From contig OZ199840.1 in the NCBI GenBank assembly GCA_964304625.1, forward strand, positions 6,138,001-6,202,000: a stretch of DNA of 64,000 nucleotides. The letters are read 5' to 3'. The notes under the pieces were generated by a model, which saw nothing but the letters and a program-made list of their open reading frames with translations, searched no databases and was not told the DNA's origin. This document shows positions 24,970-38,123 of this stretch, one piece after another; position 1 is the first letter of the stretch; every line of letters begins with the position of its first letter. The stretch comes from Kudoa neothunni (taxonomy: Eukaryota; Cnidaria). The position numbers were made by a program, and so were the translations under genes.

Positions 24970-26930
24970 CCCTTTCGACCCGAATGATGCCATATGGCAT
25001 GATCAGATTGATGTCGGAATATCTATTCCATTTTTGTGTGTATAGTTTAAATCTATCGCTGTATAAAAAATATAACACATGCTTTATTAAATATATTTTA
25101 GAATTTAGAATTTTATGTCGTTTTATTCATTACAAAATAGGAAACAAATAGCGTGAACGGCGTTAACAAATAATAGATTATTGTATCGATATTTACGAAA
25201 ATAGCGAATCTATGTTTTTTAGAATAAAAAATATAATCATTTATTATTAAGCAAATGAATTTTAAAAATTAGATCGAATTTTTAAAATAATGATGTATAG
25301 CGGGTTCGGGAGATGAAACAACGGTTGAAGAAATTCGTTTGCTCATCGGGATTTTCATACGTATGTCAATTGTAAAAATGCCAAGGTACAAAAATTATTG
25401 GTCGAAAAAGCTGAGCTACAATACTACAGTTGAGCGAATGACCAGAGATAGGTTCTGGCTGCTACTACGGTATCTTCATTTTTGCGATAAACAACAACGC
25501 CGTAACATCACCGGACCATTCTGGATACGACCGATTTTATAAAATAAAGCCTGTCCTTAATAATAAGACGAGCATGTTTGAAAGTTGAACCTGAGTACAA
25601 CCAGTCGATTGACGAACAGATGATCCCATTCAAAGGTAAATCAAATTTAAAACGTTACCTTCCATCAAAACCTACAAAATGGGGTTTCAAAGTTTACACA
25701 AGAAACGGCGCAGGTGGAATAATCCATGATTTCTTTTTTGATGGTGAGCCTGCAATTATTCCCCAAACAAGTACTGGGAGCAAATCATCCGATATTGTTT
25801 ATGAAGCTCTGCGAGACTCTACCTGACAAAACATATCATATATATTACGATAATTATTTCTCAAGTTTTAGTCTACATGACAAATTGTTAACACGCGGTT
25901 ATTTCTCAACCTCCACCATCAGAAAAAATCGCATGGATAAATGTCCCTTCAAGGATGACAAACATATGAAAAAGTTAGAGCGAGGAAGTTTCGAGTTTGG
26001 AATCTACCATTTGAATGGGACCAAAATTAACGTTTTAAGATGGCTTGATGGGTCTATTGTTAACATATCGTCAACCTATTACTCTGCGTTTCCACTCTCA
26101 TCTATACCTAGATTCGACAAGAAAGCAAAGAATATGATGACGATAACCTACCCCAACATGGTCAAAATGTACAACAAACACATGGGTGGTGTTGATTTAT
26201 TTGACATGCGAATGGTCTTGTATCGCTTGGAACATAAATCATGCAAATGGTATAACCGAATATTTTTTTGTGTTTAAATCTGTGCCTTCTCTACCGAAGG
26301 CAATGTAATTTGCTTGGTGTAAAAACCAAACAAATGATGGATTTGCAAGAGTTTTGCATCGAAATAAGCGAAGACTTGCTTTTTTTAGTCAAAATGTCAG
26401 CTTAATCCCAAAGAGAGGTCGACCGTCTGCTTCAACTAAGATTTTAAGTACTCCAATCTTAGTCGCTAGAAGGTATAAAACTAATGAGAGTGGAATAACC
26501 TCTAACGCTCGTTTTGATGGATATTTTAATTTTCCAGACATGGATCAAACCAAAAAAAGGTGCAAATTATGTGGCATGTATTGAAGAACCTTTTGCATTA
26601 AATGTAACTTGCATCTATGTCTCAATAGTGGCAGAAATTGTTTTGTTTCATATCATACTAAATAAATATTCATTGTTTAATACATAAATTTTAAGTTATT
26701 TTGATAAAATCAATGTTTTTTATATTCACTTAATATAAACGCACGCGTAATGACAACTATCTTACAATTTGAGTCGGCGAATGATGCCATATGGCATCAT
26801 GTAGTTATTTGATTAGTTATAATACCTTTAAAATCAAAGATCGTGTATTCCATTTTAATTTTGTATCTAGAAATGATATATAATGGTAAATATTTTGTCT
26901 CAATTTTTATTTTTTTTCGGGTCGAAAGGG
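24970..26930 (+). mobile_element. piggyBac element B, complete with perfect terminal repeats
   Basis: TTAA (24966-24969 and 26931-26934) flanks a 1961-bp element whose ends are identical inverted repeats, CCCTTTCGACCCGAA. A second motif, gaatgatgccatatggcat with a palindromic core, directly follows the left repeat (24982) and recurs 150 bp inside the right end (26779). The transposase is on the plus strand. Perfect ends point to a younger insertion than the other copies, but the gene has stops and frame changes. The fragment at 13.9 kb belongs to the same family. Confidence 0.92.
25339..26640 (+). pseudogene. piggyBac transposase of element B, interrupted
   Basis: Consecutive frames cover most of a piggyBac enzyme: MPRYKNYWSK and RDRFWLLLRYLHF (25339-25542); NQSIDEQMIPFKGK and KPTKWGFKVY (25578-25826); YHIYYDNYFSSFSLHDKL, with a catalytic Asp in YYDNYF, then YNKHMGGVDLFDMRM with the final Asp (25726-26277); and a basic linker leading to a Cys-rich C-terminal domain KKRCKLCGMY near 26560. 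At least three breaks separate these pieces, so the copy is probably inactive although little eroded. Confidence 0.88.
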
Positions 26931-26934
26931 TTAA

Positions 26935-28335
26935 ATTAGACTCGAAAGACAAAAAATTTAAAATTGAAATCGTTAAGGTATAGAAAATTTGATTAAATTC
27001 AAATTACTTAGTAAGAACGAATTTTAGTAGCTTTTCGTTAATTTTTAGCTCAATCCTAATATAAACACATTTCAACTAAATGGAACGAATTTTCTAACGA
27101 TATCTTTTAAAATTTGGACAATAGTAAGTCTAAATGTCAAGAATTTTTTTTAATGACGTCTACATTTATTTTTTTAAGCTCTTATCTTTACAATATATCA
27201 GAAACCTCAAAAGTCGCCGACGGAGTCGTATACAGCTTCCAATTCACAGACTGCCTATCCGTGGCACAGACCAAATGTTTTCAAATATTGCGTCCTTTCG
27301 TTCTCCCACAATAAGTAATATAACCCTAAAATGAAGAACTTACGTTTGTCGGTTGTTTAATTTTTCTATAATTGTCGAAAATATATCATATATTGAAATT
27401 TGGAATATGCACTCCCAATCCATTTAAATCGTTACATTGTGTATTTAAAGCGTGTGCCTTTTACGCGTCATCGAAAGCTAGGCATTACATTCCTCGAAGA
27501 GAATTTAATGATAACAGTTCCATAAAGTTGAATTTTTAAATAAATAATTCAGACCAACGGTCTGTTATAATTTTCGCAACATATTCTATAACTTTTATTC
27601 TAAAATAAAAATATTCGCTTTTCTTTGTTTGTAATCTTTTGGGAATTTCAAACAAGAGCAACTTTATTAGGTTTCAATTAACGACTGCAATTAAGAATGT
27701 ATTATCATAAGCCTGTGCTCAAGTTCAGCGGATTTTTCTTCTTTTTGTAACAAATAGGACGTTGTTTAAGGTATTGTAGAATTTTTTTGTTATGACGCTA
27801 TTACTGATGTTAAATATAATGCACCATAAACTAGATTTATTCAGATAGATTAAATATAACATAATTTATTCACATTAACGAAATGAGTTCATCTCAGCTA
27901 ACCCTCCCAACAAATTATAGAAACCGCTCTCTCTTGTTGTTATCCAATGGTATTTTACCAATGAAATAACATTAATCTAGCGTTTCTAAATGAATAACGA
28001 CGTTTTATGGTTTCACCGAATTAAATAATTTTTTATATCAAATCCAAGTAAAATATCAGTAATAAACCATTTATATCAAAAATGTCCCGCATGATTACTT
28101 TGGTAAAGATACAATTAAACTGACCCGCAGACGGATGTCTTATGCAAGCATTGTGAGGGAGATGGAGAAATCTCTAAGGATGAAGTTGTTAGGTGTAGTT
28201 TTCTTAGCGTAACTGCGAAAATTGTGTTACAAAGAAGGATATGGATCTTAATATTACAGTCTAATGGGAGGGGATTAATTTTATTTCTATATGAGTAGTG
28301 AAATATCGCATCGCCTCTCGGTTCTCAATTTTGTA
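26935..28335. other. No convincing gene; two small open runs
   Basis: A 66-codon frame at 27114-27314 begins with a hydrophobic run (TFIFLSSYLYN), and a run near 28120 contains VLCKHCEGDGEISKDEVVRC. Neither belongs to a family I know and neither has clear partner exons. The 3' part must contain any promoter of the second POMT2 copy. Confidence 0.4.
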
Positions 28336-31300
28336 ATGTCACAGTGCTTTGTAAACGTAAGATCCCCCACAATTATCATCATAGTTTTCTATCAGTTAAC
28401 ATTTTTTTAGAAGTCTAGTCCAACACGAAAAAATAAAACCATTTTTAAAAAAAATTATTATCCACTCATATCGACCTACCAAATAACTTTGCTTTGTCAA
28501 TTATATTCATAGTGGCTGTAGTTACGCGCTTTTACAACTTAGGAACACCAGCGTGGGTTTGGTAAAATATGACTGTGCTTTAATATAGAAGCGTGTGAAT
28601 GATTATATTTTAGTTGGGACGAAGCACACTTTGGAAATACGCCAATTACTACATTAATTCAAGTTTTTATTTCGACGTACATCCGCCATTGGGAAAAGTA
28701 ATACGATAACAACTTGTGAGTCCAGTTTCATTATTATAGATGTTGTACGCCGTGGTTGGCTTACTGAATGGTTATAACGGTAATTTCTCATTTAAAGAAA
28801 CTGGGCTAGATTATTCTCATGATTTTTATGTTCCTATGCGTCAAGTAATTCCATCATTATGAATAAAATTAACAAACACTTTCTATTATAGCTTTCGGCT
28901 GGTTTGGCAGTTTTGACCATAATGTTTGTTTATGGGATGGCCTACGAACTAACTTCAAGTGCGCCAGCTTCAATATTAGCCGCTTTATATGTGATATGTG
29001 GTAAGTTAAATTTTATTAAACGAACAATTTAATAGTGGAAAATACACCGATAGATACTGGATCGTTAACTATCTCTCGATTTATACTGTTAGATTCCCCT
29101 CTCATATGTTGCATGTGTGGTACCATGTATTTCTTCTTGAAATACAGAAATTTATTGTAAATACCATTTTATGTTGATTTCTCAATTAACTTGTGTTGAT
29201 TTTAGTCACAAGAATCGTTTATCGGAAAGTTATGAATATTTGATTCTTACAGGGTTGTTTTTGGCGTTTACAATGAGGTAGTTAACATGTAAACAAAACT
29301 TATTCATTTTATTTTGATTTAGCATAAAGATGGTTGGCCTATTTTTGTTCGGTACCATTGGGATAGTGACAACTATAGATTTGTTTTGTCTTGTAATCGA
29401 CAAGAAAGTTACGTGGGTATTTATTTATATGAGGAAAGATATGCAAATTTATCGAAACACGTTTATTAGCGTTCGTCCTTGTACCATTTGTTATATATTA
29501 TGCGTTTTTTGTGTGCCATCTATTGACTATATCCATTTCGTATGGTTTTCGTTTGATTATATTCTCGTCTAAATATCTAACTGAACATTGAAATAGAGGA
29601 CCTGGGGATGGATTTTTCAGCCCACAATTTCAACTAAATTTGTATAACAATAAAGTTGATTCAAAATTTGGAAAAATATCTGAATGTAAATTAATTACTG
29701 TTGTTATATAGTTTTTATTTTTAAAGATGTTACGGATAAAAGCATGGTTGTCATGAAAGGTTGCGATGCAAGATCCAACTACCTACACAGTCACGTCCAT
29801 CTGTATCCTAAAGAACATGGCCCTCAACAACAACAAGTATTTCCTCGTTTCCAATGTGATTAAATTTGTTGATATGCATATATGCGTACCTAGGTCACTG
29901 GTTATGGTTTCATGGACCCTAATAGTTATTGGTTAATCACAAAAATTGGTGGCTCTAAAGGTGACTATATTAACGATGGTGACACTATTTTGCTAACACA
30001 CAATGCGTATCAATAAGATTTTAAATAAAAATCGAATCATTTTATATACTTAGGACACAACGTAAACTACATAGCCATAATGAAAAAGCCCCCATCAACA
30101 CCAAAGTCTACCAAGTCACAGCATACGGAAATGTAACTGGTTTATAAATTTTTATTTATTCTGTTTATCAATTAATTATATGTTAACCTTGACTTTTTGG
30201 TAGAAAAAAACTGAAGACCCTAATGATGAATGGATTGTGAAAATATTAAAATCCCCTAAAAATGAACGAATTGCCCCAGTTGCAACTAAAATCTCTCTGA
30301 TCCATAAAAATATGAAATGTGAGCTCATGTTAAGTGCTGATAAACTTCCAGAATGGTACATTGTAGTATTCAATATTAAAAACTTTTTTACAATAATTAG
30401 GGGCTTCCAACAAGAGGAATCGATATGTAATAATAACCTAGGACACCCTAAAAGCTGTTGGGTATTTGTTTACAATCAAAGTCCAAACAATGAAGGCAAT
30501 TATTAGAAAAAAAATAATTTATCTAATCTGTATATTTTAATATAGTAGAAACACTTGACATAACCGAATCAATAAGATCTGGTTGGATCTCTAGAATTTC
30601 GGAATATCAAGATCTAATGTTATCTGTATTTAATGGTTTACTTTAATTGTTATATAATATATAATTTTTGGTGCTAGATCAACAACAATCTTGTACCTAA
30701 ATCTTATGAAATGCCATCAAGACCATGGATGTGGCCTATCAATTATAAAGTAGATTTAAACTTAATAACTTTATAAAAAATAACTGACTGATTATTTATT
30801 TAGGGAATATGGTTCTCTGGAAAAAGCCAGCATCGAGTGTATCTGCTGGGAAATCCAGTAATTATAAACCTATAACGACGAAATTATTCTTGATTCATAT
30901 AGATATTATGGTGGAGTTGTTTGATAATAATCGTGAATTATCCAATCATTTTTGTTGCATTTTCGATTTACTCGTTGAGATATCCCTCCGATTCGTTGAG
31001 TAATGCATGGAAAGGTAATCTTAATTGTTTTTTTTGTTTGTTTATTTGAATTTATTTGATTGATCTACAAGATTCCCATATTTGCAAATGTTGGCCAGTA
31101 TATTTGTTGTGGGCATTCAATTATATCCCATATTATTTCATGGGAAGAGTGTTATATTATCACCATTATTTCCCCTCCTACCATTTATCGTGTGTTATTG
31201 CAGGTATCACGCGACGAATTAATGGAGTTCAATGTAAAATTGTTGATCTTAGGTGTGATGTTCAATTTTATGATTGAAACTGTACTGGCATACTTCCAAA

Positions 31301-31543
31301 AGCTTGATCTATTCGTTACCAAAAAAAGGAAGAATTCATTATCGGCCCTTCACTTTTTATTCATAGCGGGAATTGTCTTCAGGTAAATTAATTTCTAAAA
31401 ATTAAAAATATTCATTCATTTATTTATTTAGTTTTTATTTGTTTTCGTTCCTCTCCTACGGTATGAGTGGAAATATAGCCGCGAAAGTTCCAAACAATTC
31501 CAGCTATTCTGCCTACAGATGGATGAAATCGTGGGAGTTTTAA
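28336..31543 (+). pseudogene. Second POMT2 copy, tandem duplicate with three frame disruptions
   Basis: The exon order, splice positions and protein sequence follow the copy at 17.3 kb exon by exon, including CWDEAHFG, the MIR blocks (YLHSHVHLYP, SYWLITKIGG), [15 protein letters not shown] and the final RWMKSWEF. Three small length changes break the frame relative to the intact copy: an A run near 28450, one base missing near 28637, and two bases missing near 31208 (CVIAG to RDELMEF). At 29.4 kb the intron corresponding to 18.3 kb is only workable if an earlier donor is used (46 nt). A proposed first exon MSQCFVN at 28336 has a strong donor (gtaaga). Coding similarity remains high, so the inactivation is recent, or the indels are assembly errors. 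Confidence 0.8.
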
Positions 31544-31818
31544 GTCGTATAGGCTTGAACTCATTACCATCAACTATGGTTTAGATATTTTATAATATTA
31601 GAAAATCTTACTCCTGGAAATGAATTTTTTCGTTTCTTACTTATTATAATTTGGGATAAGTACATAATTTAGATATTTATTTAAATCGTCCGATACAATA
31701 AACCTTAATTACATGTATATCTCAAATCTTAATCATTTTACGTAGTAATCGATATTTTATTGCTTGGTTCTCATGAAATAACAAGTAAAATATGCATCAT
31801 AAAAATCATCTTTGTTAA

Positions 31819-32522
31819 CCCTCTAACGAACTTGGGGTGTATTTCACCTCAAGTCGACTTTAAGCCTCGCGTAAAATCTAGTATTTTCTCTGAAAATTCA
31901 TTAAAAATTCGATATTCCCTTAGTTAAACGATATATTATGTTAAAAAAAATTGGAATAAAAGTGGTTATTAATTATTAATTAAATATGAACAAAAAATTT
32001 ATCTTTAAACGGAATTAAGGATGAAAATAACCCCAGATTTGGTTGAACAGTTATTTTTAAAACATTTATTTGGAATGAATTTGAAGATAAAAATATGTTC
32101 TACTAATGGAATTCGAGAAAAATGTCATGTACTACGATAATTAATCTTTAATAATCCAATTTAGTGAGATCATGGTATAATTCGTCTGGTTTCGTTAAAA
32201 CTAATTGCTCTCGTAACCACTGTTAAAAATGAATATCACTTGATGTAGATTGTATTTTGTTGTACTCTACTTTAGCTTATAAAAAGAAATTTTAACTTTA
32301 ATTTAACTCCGAAATTTCTCAAATTATTAAGTACGCCGAATCGGATTAGTGGTATTCCATTAGATAATTGACTAAGGTTTTTCCCAAAATTCATTCGATA
32401 AAAATTATTTATATTATGAAAATCATTATGAAATAATTTTATTGAGTTATTACTTGAAAAAATTGGGATTATTTCCACCCAAAATTCATCCGAGGGCGGT
32501 CGTTTTCAAATAACTTTGAGGG
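31819..32522. mobile_element. piggyBac-type MITE, 704 bp
   Basis: TTAA on both sides (31815-31818, 32523-32526). The left end is CCCTCTAACGAACTTGGGGT and carries the ggggtgtatttcacctc motif; the right end is an imperfect inverse (CCCTCAAAGTT when reversed) with gggattatttccaccc near 32465. The ends resemble elements A and C. No transposase sequence lies inside. Confidence 0.7.
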
Positions 32523-32526
32523 TTAA

Positions 32527-32947
32527 ATTAATGTGATATATACTCTACAAATATTAGATTATCATTATTATAAATTATGTTCAAAATTCCTTAACTTATG
32601 AATTTGGATAGTAAAATCATTTAACTATTAATCTTTCCCGCTTATTATTTGTATTCAACTCAATTTTGATGAAAAAACGTTAAAAACAGACGGTAAATGT
32701 GTTAAAAATCAAGAAGATTTAATTGTAGGGAACTAATTTGGTATTATTGATTGAGAAAGAAAGATTCAAATATTATTTTAAAAACCTATCATTTTGATAC
32801 GGTTTAACAGTAATAATATTAAAATCAATAATATACTACAATTTAATAATTAAATTTCGCTTCGTGTATTTAAAAAAATAGAATTTTCAAACAAACAAAA
32901 TTTATAGGATTCTTTATAATAATGCATCAAATATATATGGTAAGTAA
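32527..32947. other. 3' flank of the SLC7 gene, no gene seen
   Basis: AT-rich sequence between the MITE and the SLC7 stop codon; contains its 3' untranslated region. No standard AATAAA was picked out with confidence. Confidence 0.4.
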
Positions 32948-34863
32948 TCAACCCAGGTCATCTTCCTTTTCTGCCAATTTAAGGTCATATTTTCTCATGA
33001 TGAACTTTGAAGCGCTATCTATTAGATAAATAAATTGATTTCAGCTAGGTGTGAAAAAATTTACCAAAACAAAAGAACGTTTGACGTGGAAGTAGATTTC
33101 GATAGCGAACCATTATCAAGTAAACAGGTAAACCGGATAGGATAGTTGCAAGTGCAATGAAAAATCCAGTTCTTACTTGGAATATTGGTAGCACAATAAG
33201 GATGACGGAAATTATACACATCAACCCTGGTATGATAATCCAAACCTATATATGATGAATCACTAAATTGTTTTAAAAATAATCTGCTCACTTTAAACGG
33301 TCTTCTTAGTTCCGGTCTCTTTATGCGGAGGTAAATTTGAGCGAGAAAACATAACAAGAAGAAAAACCATGTGGCGAAACTAAATAGATCGATCATTTCG
33401 CCAAGCTTGTCTGCATTCGGTATCAGCATTATCATGGAAAGAATGGCCTAAATGTTTCACTACTTAGCCAATCGCATACGAAATGTAATCAACCATAAAC
33501 CACAATTTAGTTGCAAATAAAAATAAGATACCGTAAACACAAGTGAAGGAATGGGAGTGTGATTTTTTTTGTGAATTGATGAGAGTATGAGTGGAAGATG
33601 TCCATTACGTCCACCCACAAACAAAAGTCTTAACCATATTCATTCAATAATCACAGTAAAGAATGAAATTAACCTTCCATTTCCAAAAATAGAAGGAATT
33701 GCAGTGCCAATTGTACTACACGCCACAAGCAATGGAACCACAAAGCTATAATTACCTAAGAATTTGTAACCAATGGTCTTAAATAATTGTTATTTCAAGA
33801 AAGAACATTCAAACACCATACCAAACCCACAGCAGAAGAATCAAGTATTCCACTGGGACCGATTGCAGCAATATAACAAATGTTGGTAAGCAAATATGAC
33901 CCTGTTACAAGGATCATTCCAGATATAATTGATCGTGGTAGATTTCTTTATGTGATAAATTAATGTTGCAACAGTTTTTGTGTTATGATTACTTGTCAGG
34001 GTTGATCATTTCTTCGGAGGCATAATTCAAATTGTTCCAACCGTCATATGCCCATAAAGCTTGAAAGAATGCCCTTCCAATCGATCCAGCATCCAACTTG
34101 GTATGTTGGAAAGGGTTGGAAAAATAGCTTCGGGCCTCTATTAACAAATTAAAGTGGTTTAGAATACAATAAGAACCTGGTTTTCGTAGATTTACAAATC
34201 CTATCACACCAAATAACAGAATCGCAACAAACTTTGAATACATCAACCAGTTGTTGATACGAATCGACCATTTAACACTGAGGGCATTCAAGAGTGTTAT
34301 AGATACTAGTAAACGTAATTTTTTTCAACATTGCTAGAAAAAAGAGAATAAAATTGTTTATTACATATTATAACCGCAGCCAACATCTTGTAGATAACCT
34401 CTGGAACCCAACAATGAGGGAAAAATGCTTCGCCAATATATATGGCACTTGTAATCGCAACTATTGTTACACATGCCGGTTTTATAATAAAAACCGAAGT
34501 CCAGATAAATAGAAATGCAGGAATTGGACCAAAACTCTCCAACATATAGTTATATTCGGCCCCACTTTTGGGTATCGTTGTACCAAGCTCAGCGAAACAT
34601 AACCCTCCTAGCATTGAAATTATACCGGAAACTACCCACATAATTAGGGCAAATCCAATAGAACCAGTGTGTTCAAGAACACTTGTCGGTGTGATAAATA
34701 TACCAGAACCAATAATGGTTCCTATAATCAGACCGGACCCTCCAAGAAAACCAATAGTCCGCTCAAGTTGAACTCTCTCGCTGATGGCATTACTATTTTT
34801 TTTAGGAAGCAAATCACTTAAAACGGGAGTATCCATTTGGGTTGCACTAGCATCACCACTCAT
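32948..34863 (-). CDS. Amino acid transporter, LAT-type SLC7 light chain
   Basis: SLC7 light chains are 12-helix exchangers at the plasma membrane, linked by a disulfide to an SLC3 heavy chain. Nine exons fit: 34863-34365, 34305-34177, 34137-33993, 33945-33822, 33777-33674, 33628-33532, 33447-33292, 33245-33065 and 33018-32948; 1506 nt, 501 residues, close to LAT1 (507). The TM1 substrate motif is GTIIGSGIF (residues 48-56). Cys151 in FPHCWVPE sits where LAT1 bonds to the 4F2 heavy chain (PTCPVPE). Later family blocks are [42 protein letters not shown] and [12 protein letters not shown]. The substrate range cannot be told. The first ATG at 34863 gives a normal-length N-terminus. Confidence 0.92.
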
Positions 34864-36357
34864 CTTTCTGGTATTGAATTAGAAGCCTGTATCGACGTGT
34901 GCTTGTTTGGCTCTGTTTTAACACTTCGTCCCGATTTCACCCTATAACGTGTCACAACAATCAAAACATAAAACCGACTCTTCGATTATCTAATTCAAAT
35001 GCACTAAAATCATGAAGCACGAAAATCACGAGATTTAAAATAAATCCATTCTACAGGCTCTCGAGCTTTAAGTCATTTATTCAGCTTCAGTCAACCTAAA
35101 TCTGATCCATTTTGAAAGCACTCAGTTCTTTCAAATTTTTTAACTATTTTGTTGATTAGAAAATTGAGACAATATTTAATTTTGTTTAATAAGAGACAAA
35201 ACCGTAAGTGTTGTCATCGGTTTATTATGATAAGATAAATAACTGCGATAGATAAACTAATAGTTTCAATTATTTTTTAATTACCTTCTTGTGAATCATT
35301 CTTAATTTGTGATTAACTTACCAAATGAAACTTTCAAAGTGTGAAGTATTGATAGGATGGTAAGTGTGATTCAAAACAACAGATTTATTAACAGTTCTAA
35401 ACAGATTTTTTTCCATTGCATTATTTGAATATTAATAATTCTTCACATATAAAATATGTTTTCAATTTATTAAGTTGAAAATTTTTTAAAGGTTGTGGAT
35501 GCCAATAAGTAGGATAACGGGTGGAAAATTTAAGTCGAGATTATCTATCACCGGTGAGGATACATGAGCTACGCTTCTATTCATAATTATCCTGTATAGT
35601 TGAATGGTGTTGGCATAAACTACAAATTATCTTTTGATGTTTATTTTAATAAAATCTAAAAATTTCGCAGATCATTTTATCCAACAATTGACAGCAATTA
35701 TCGTTTTTACAAAATAGAGATTGTACTAATTACAGTAAGGACTCGATATAACGTGATTTTCCATCTTTTATTATTATTTATTGTTGAAAATTCATCAACT
35801 CCATAAAACTGCATTTTAGACTATAAGTCAATTTAGTGCTTTTTATTTCTTTTAAATAATTGGAATCATTGAGTATAGAGGGTTTTGCTATCGCGTAGTA
35901 TTTTTTGTGAAATATTCTATTTAGTCTAGAGATGAAAAATATGAAGCTGATAAATGTGAACAAAGTATTAATTATATATTAAAAATTTATTTTGTCAATG
36001 TCAAGGGAAAAATACGTGACTATAACAGATTTTTTTAATAACTAATATTACCAATGTGATATCGAAAATAAATAAGTTATTTGTCTTTGGGAGGATATTA
36101 TCAAAGGAGGCTTATATATCGATGTCAATATTTCCATTGATCGCAAAAGAATTAAGAGTGGATAATACAGTGAGCTTGAATGCGACCTGTACAACGGGAT
36201 AGTTACTAATAAGAGACGAAAAATATTCCCAGCTATCCAATCATCAAATAAGCTGTAAAAAGCTGAATGCCTACAAATGGAAGATTTTCTTGTAATATTG
36301 GTTAGTTTCAAAATATCAAGACAAGGTACCCTTTGAATAACATTAGATTTCTTAATT
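34864..36357. other. No gene seen
   Basis: Contains the 5' flank of the SLC7 gene. Stops are frequent in all frames; short frames at 35778 and 36048 (minus) look random. Confidence 0.45.
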
Positions 36358-36361
36358 TTAA

Positions 36362-37570
36362 CCCTCTAAGTAAATTGGAGTCCATTTGGACATCAAACGA
36401 GATTGCCATCCTGTTTTCTCGGTCTTTATAAAATAATTTTAAATATATAGATTACAATTTAAACGTCTTCTATTCTCATAAAACCTGTTCATCATTAAAG
36501 GCATGAATTTATTAGAATTTTCATGGATCATAACAATTTTTTTGCATATTTTAAAAAATAAATTATTATTTATGTTAATTTTTAAATGGAAATTAAATTT
36601 GAGCATACTTTACATACCAAAATCTAAAAAATAATTTTGGGTCGCAAAGCGCCCATGCACAAGTTCCTATTGTGCAAGCATGAATTTCTTTTTGGAAAGT
36701 AGCGGGGATAATATTGACATTATTGGAAATGAAACACCCGACCCAGTGTATTTGAAGGAGACTGTAGGCGATGAGAATAATCAAAATGACGATTCGCTAA
36801 TAGACAAAAACAACAGTTTATGGAATGCAATGAAACCAAAGAAAACCACGGTGACGGTAGAAAATAAAATGAATTCTCTTCAAGATGTGACTATGTACGC
36901 CACACAAAAAATCTTTAGTATTGCAAGATGTTTTCATCATTTCTTCCTAATGGAAATAATGGAACGAACAATTAAATATACCAGTCAGTGCGATAAGAAT
37001 CATTATGGAAATAAATGGAAAGATTTTGATGTTGATGAAACGCATGATTTTATTGGCTGACTATTGTACACGGAAATCTATAAGGATAGACAAGAGCCTA
37101 TTGTTGAAATGTTTAGTTGTGACGAAGGTTGGAAGATATACAAAGATCTTTTTTCTTTGTATAGATTCCTGAAACTAACAAGAGCGATCCGCTTTGTTAA
37201 TGCAGAAACTACGGAGGAATGACAGCTAAATGATAAATTTTCCCCGATTAGAGACATATGGGACATTTAGGTTAACGTAGCGAACAAAAATTATAACCAC
37301 GGAGAAAATTGCTCTTTAGACAATATATAAAATGAAAGTCAGGAAAATATGGCTGAAAATTTTTCCTTTCGGTAGACTTTGCATCTATATTACGTTTGTG
37401 GAATTATTAACGAATTCCAGTATCAGCCATTTTAAAATAATCAGTTGTCCTATTTATATTTATATAGGGACATTTAGGCACGCACCGTGGGTAATTTATC
37501 TGGGTAGGCAGCTGGAGCCTTGGTACAAGAAAATTACAACCAACATTTCAACTATCAATATTTTCATATA
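36362..37570 (+). mobile_element. Truncated piggyBac element, left end and N-terminal coding
   Basis: TTAA at 36358-36361 followed by CCCTCTAAG, the end type of elements A and C. From 36680 a 126-codon frame and the next frames read as the N-terminal half of a piggyBac enzyme: KWKDFDVDETHDFIG, LLYTEIYKDRQEPIVEMF, GWKIYKDLFSLYRFLK, and NDKFSPIRDIWDI just before the missing catalytic core. Several stops occur. The sequence after about 37570 shows no piggyBac coding and no right end was found, so the 3' half is deleted. Confidence 0.75.
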
Positions 37571-37599
37571 GGAAACTAAAAAATATCAAAACTATAAAT

Positions 37600-38123
37600 A
37601 ATTTTTCAAGAAAATTAGTTTGGATTTTATGTTTAAGAATTATTGTTTAATAAATTGTTTAATAACTTATTTACGGGGAATTGTAATTCTAAGGTTGTAT
37701 TTGTAGACTAAAGATAAAACATTAAATTTATAGATAGAATTTTTCAGGATTCTAAATGTTTACTTAATTAAAGTAATGCTTGTGCGTGAGAATGCAATTA
37801 GTTTAAATTCCAAAGATTTATTTGGAAAGTGGGCGCCTCTTTATCAAATTAAATAGGCTCCAATAATAATTGAACGATAAATTTCCATATTTTAATGATT
37901 TATATATCATGAAATTAATAATATTTCATTCTTAACAATTACTATGGAGATCATATCTAGTTAACACCATAAAACTTTCTTAATTAAAATTTGCGACCTT
38001 GTCCTATGCTACATAAACATCTAAATTATTTAATAGAGATTATTTTCACAATATTTTAGAGTCCAAACCAATAATGCTTGATATGCCAAAATAAAGGGGA
38101 TAAGTTATTGCTATATGTTAAAA
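37600..38123. other. No gene seen
   Basis: AT-rich spacer between two transposon relics. Confidence 0.4.

Noticed and set aside
29330-29572. An 80-codon open run continuing past VTWVFIYMRKD in the second POMT2 copy, suggesting an intron loss.
   Set aside because: The run-through leaves the POMT2 frame; the frame TRLLAFVLVPFVIYYAFF homologous to copy 1 is reached only by splicing with an earlier donor.
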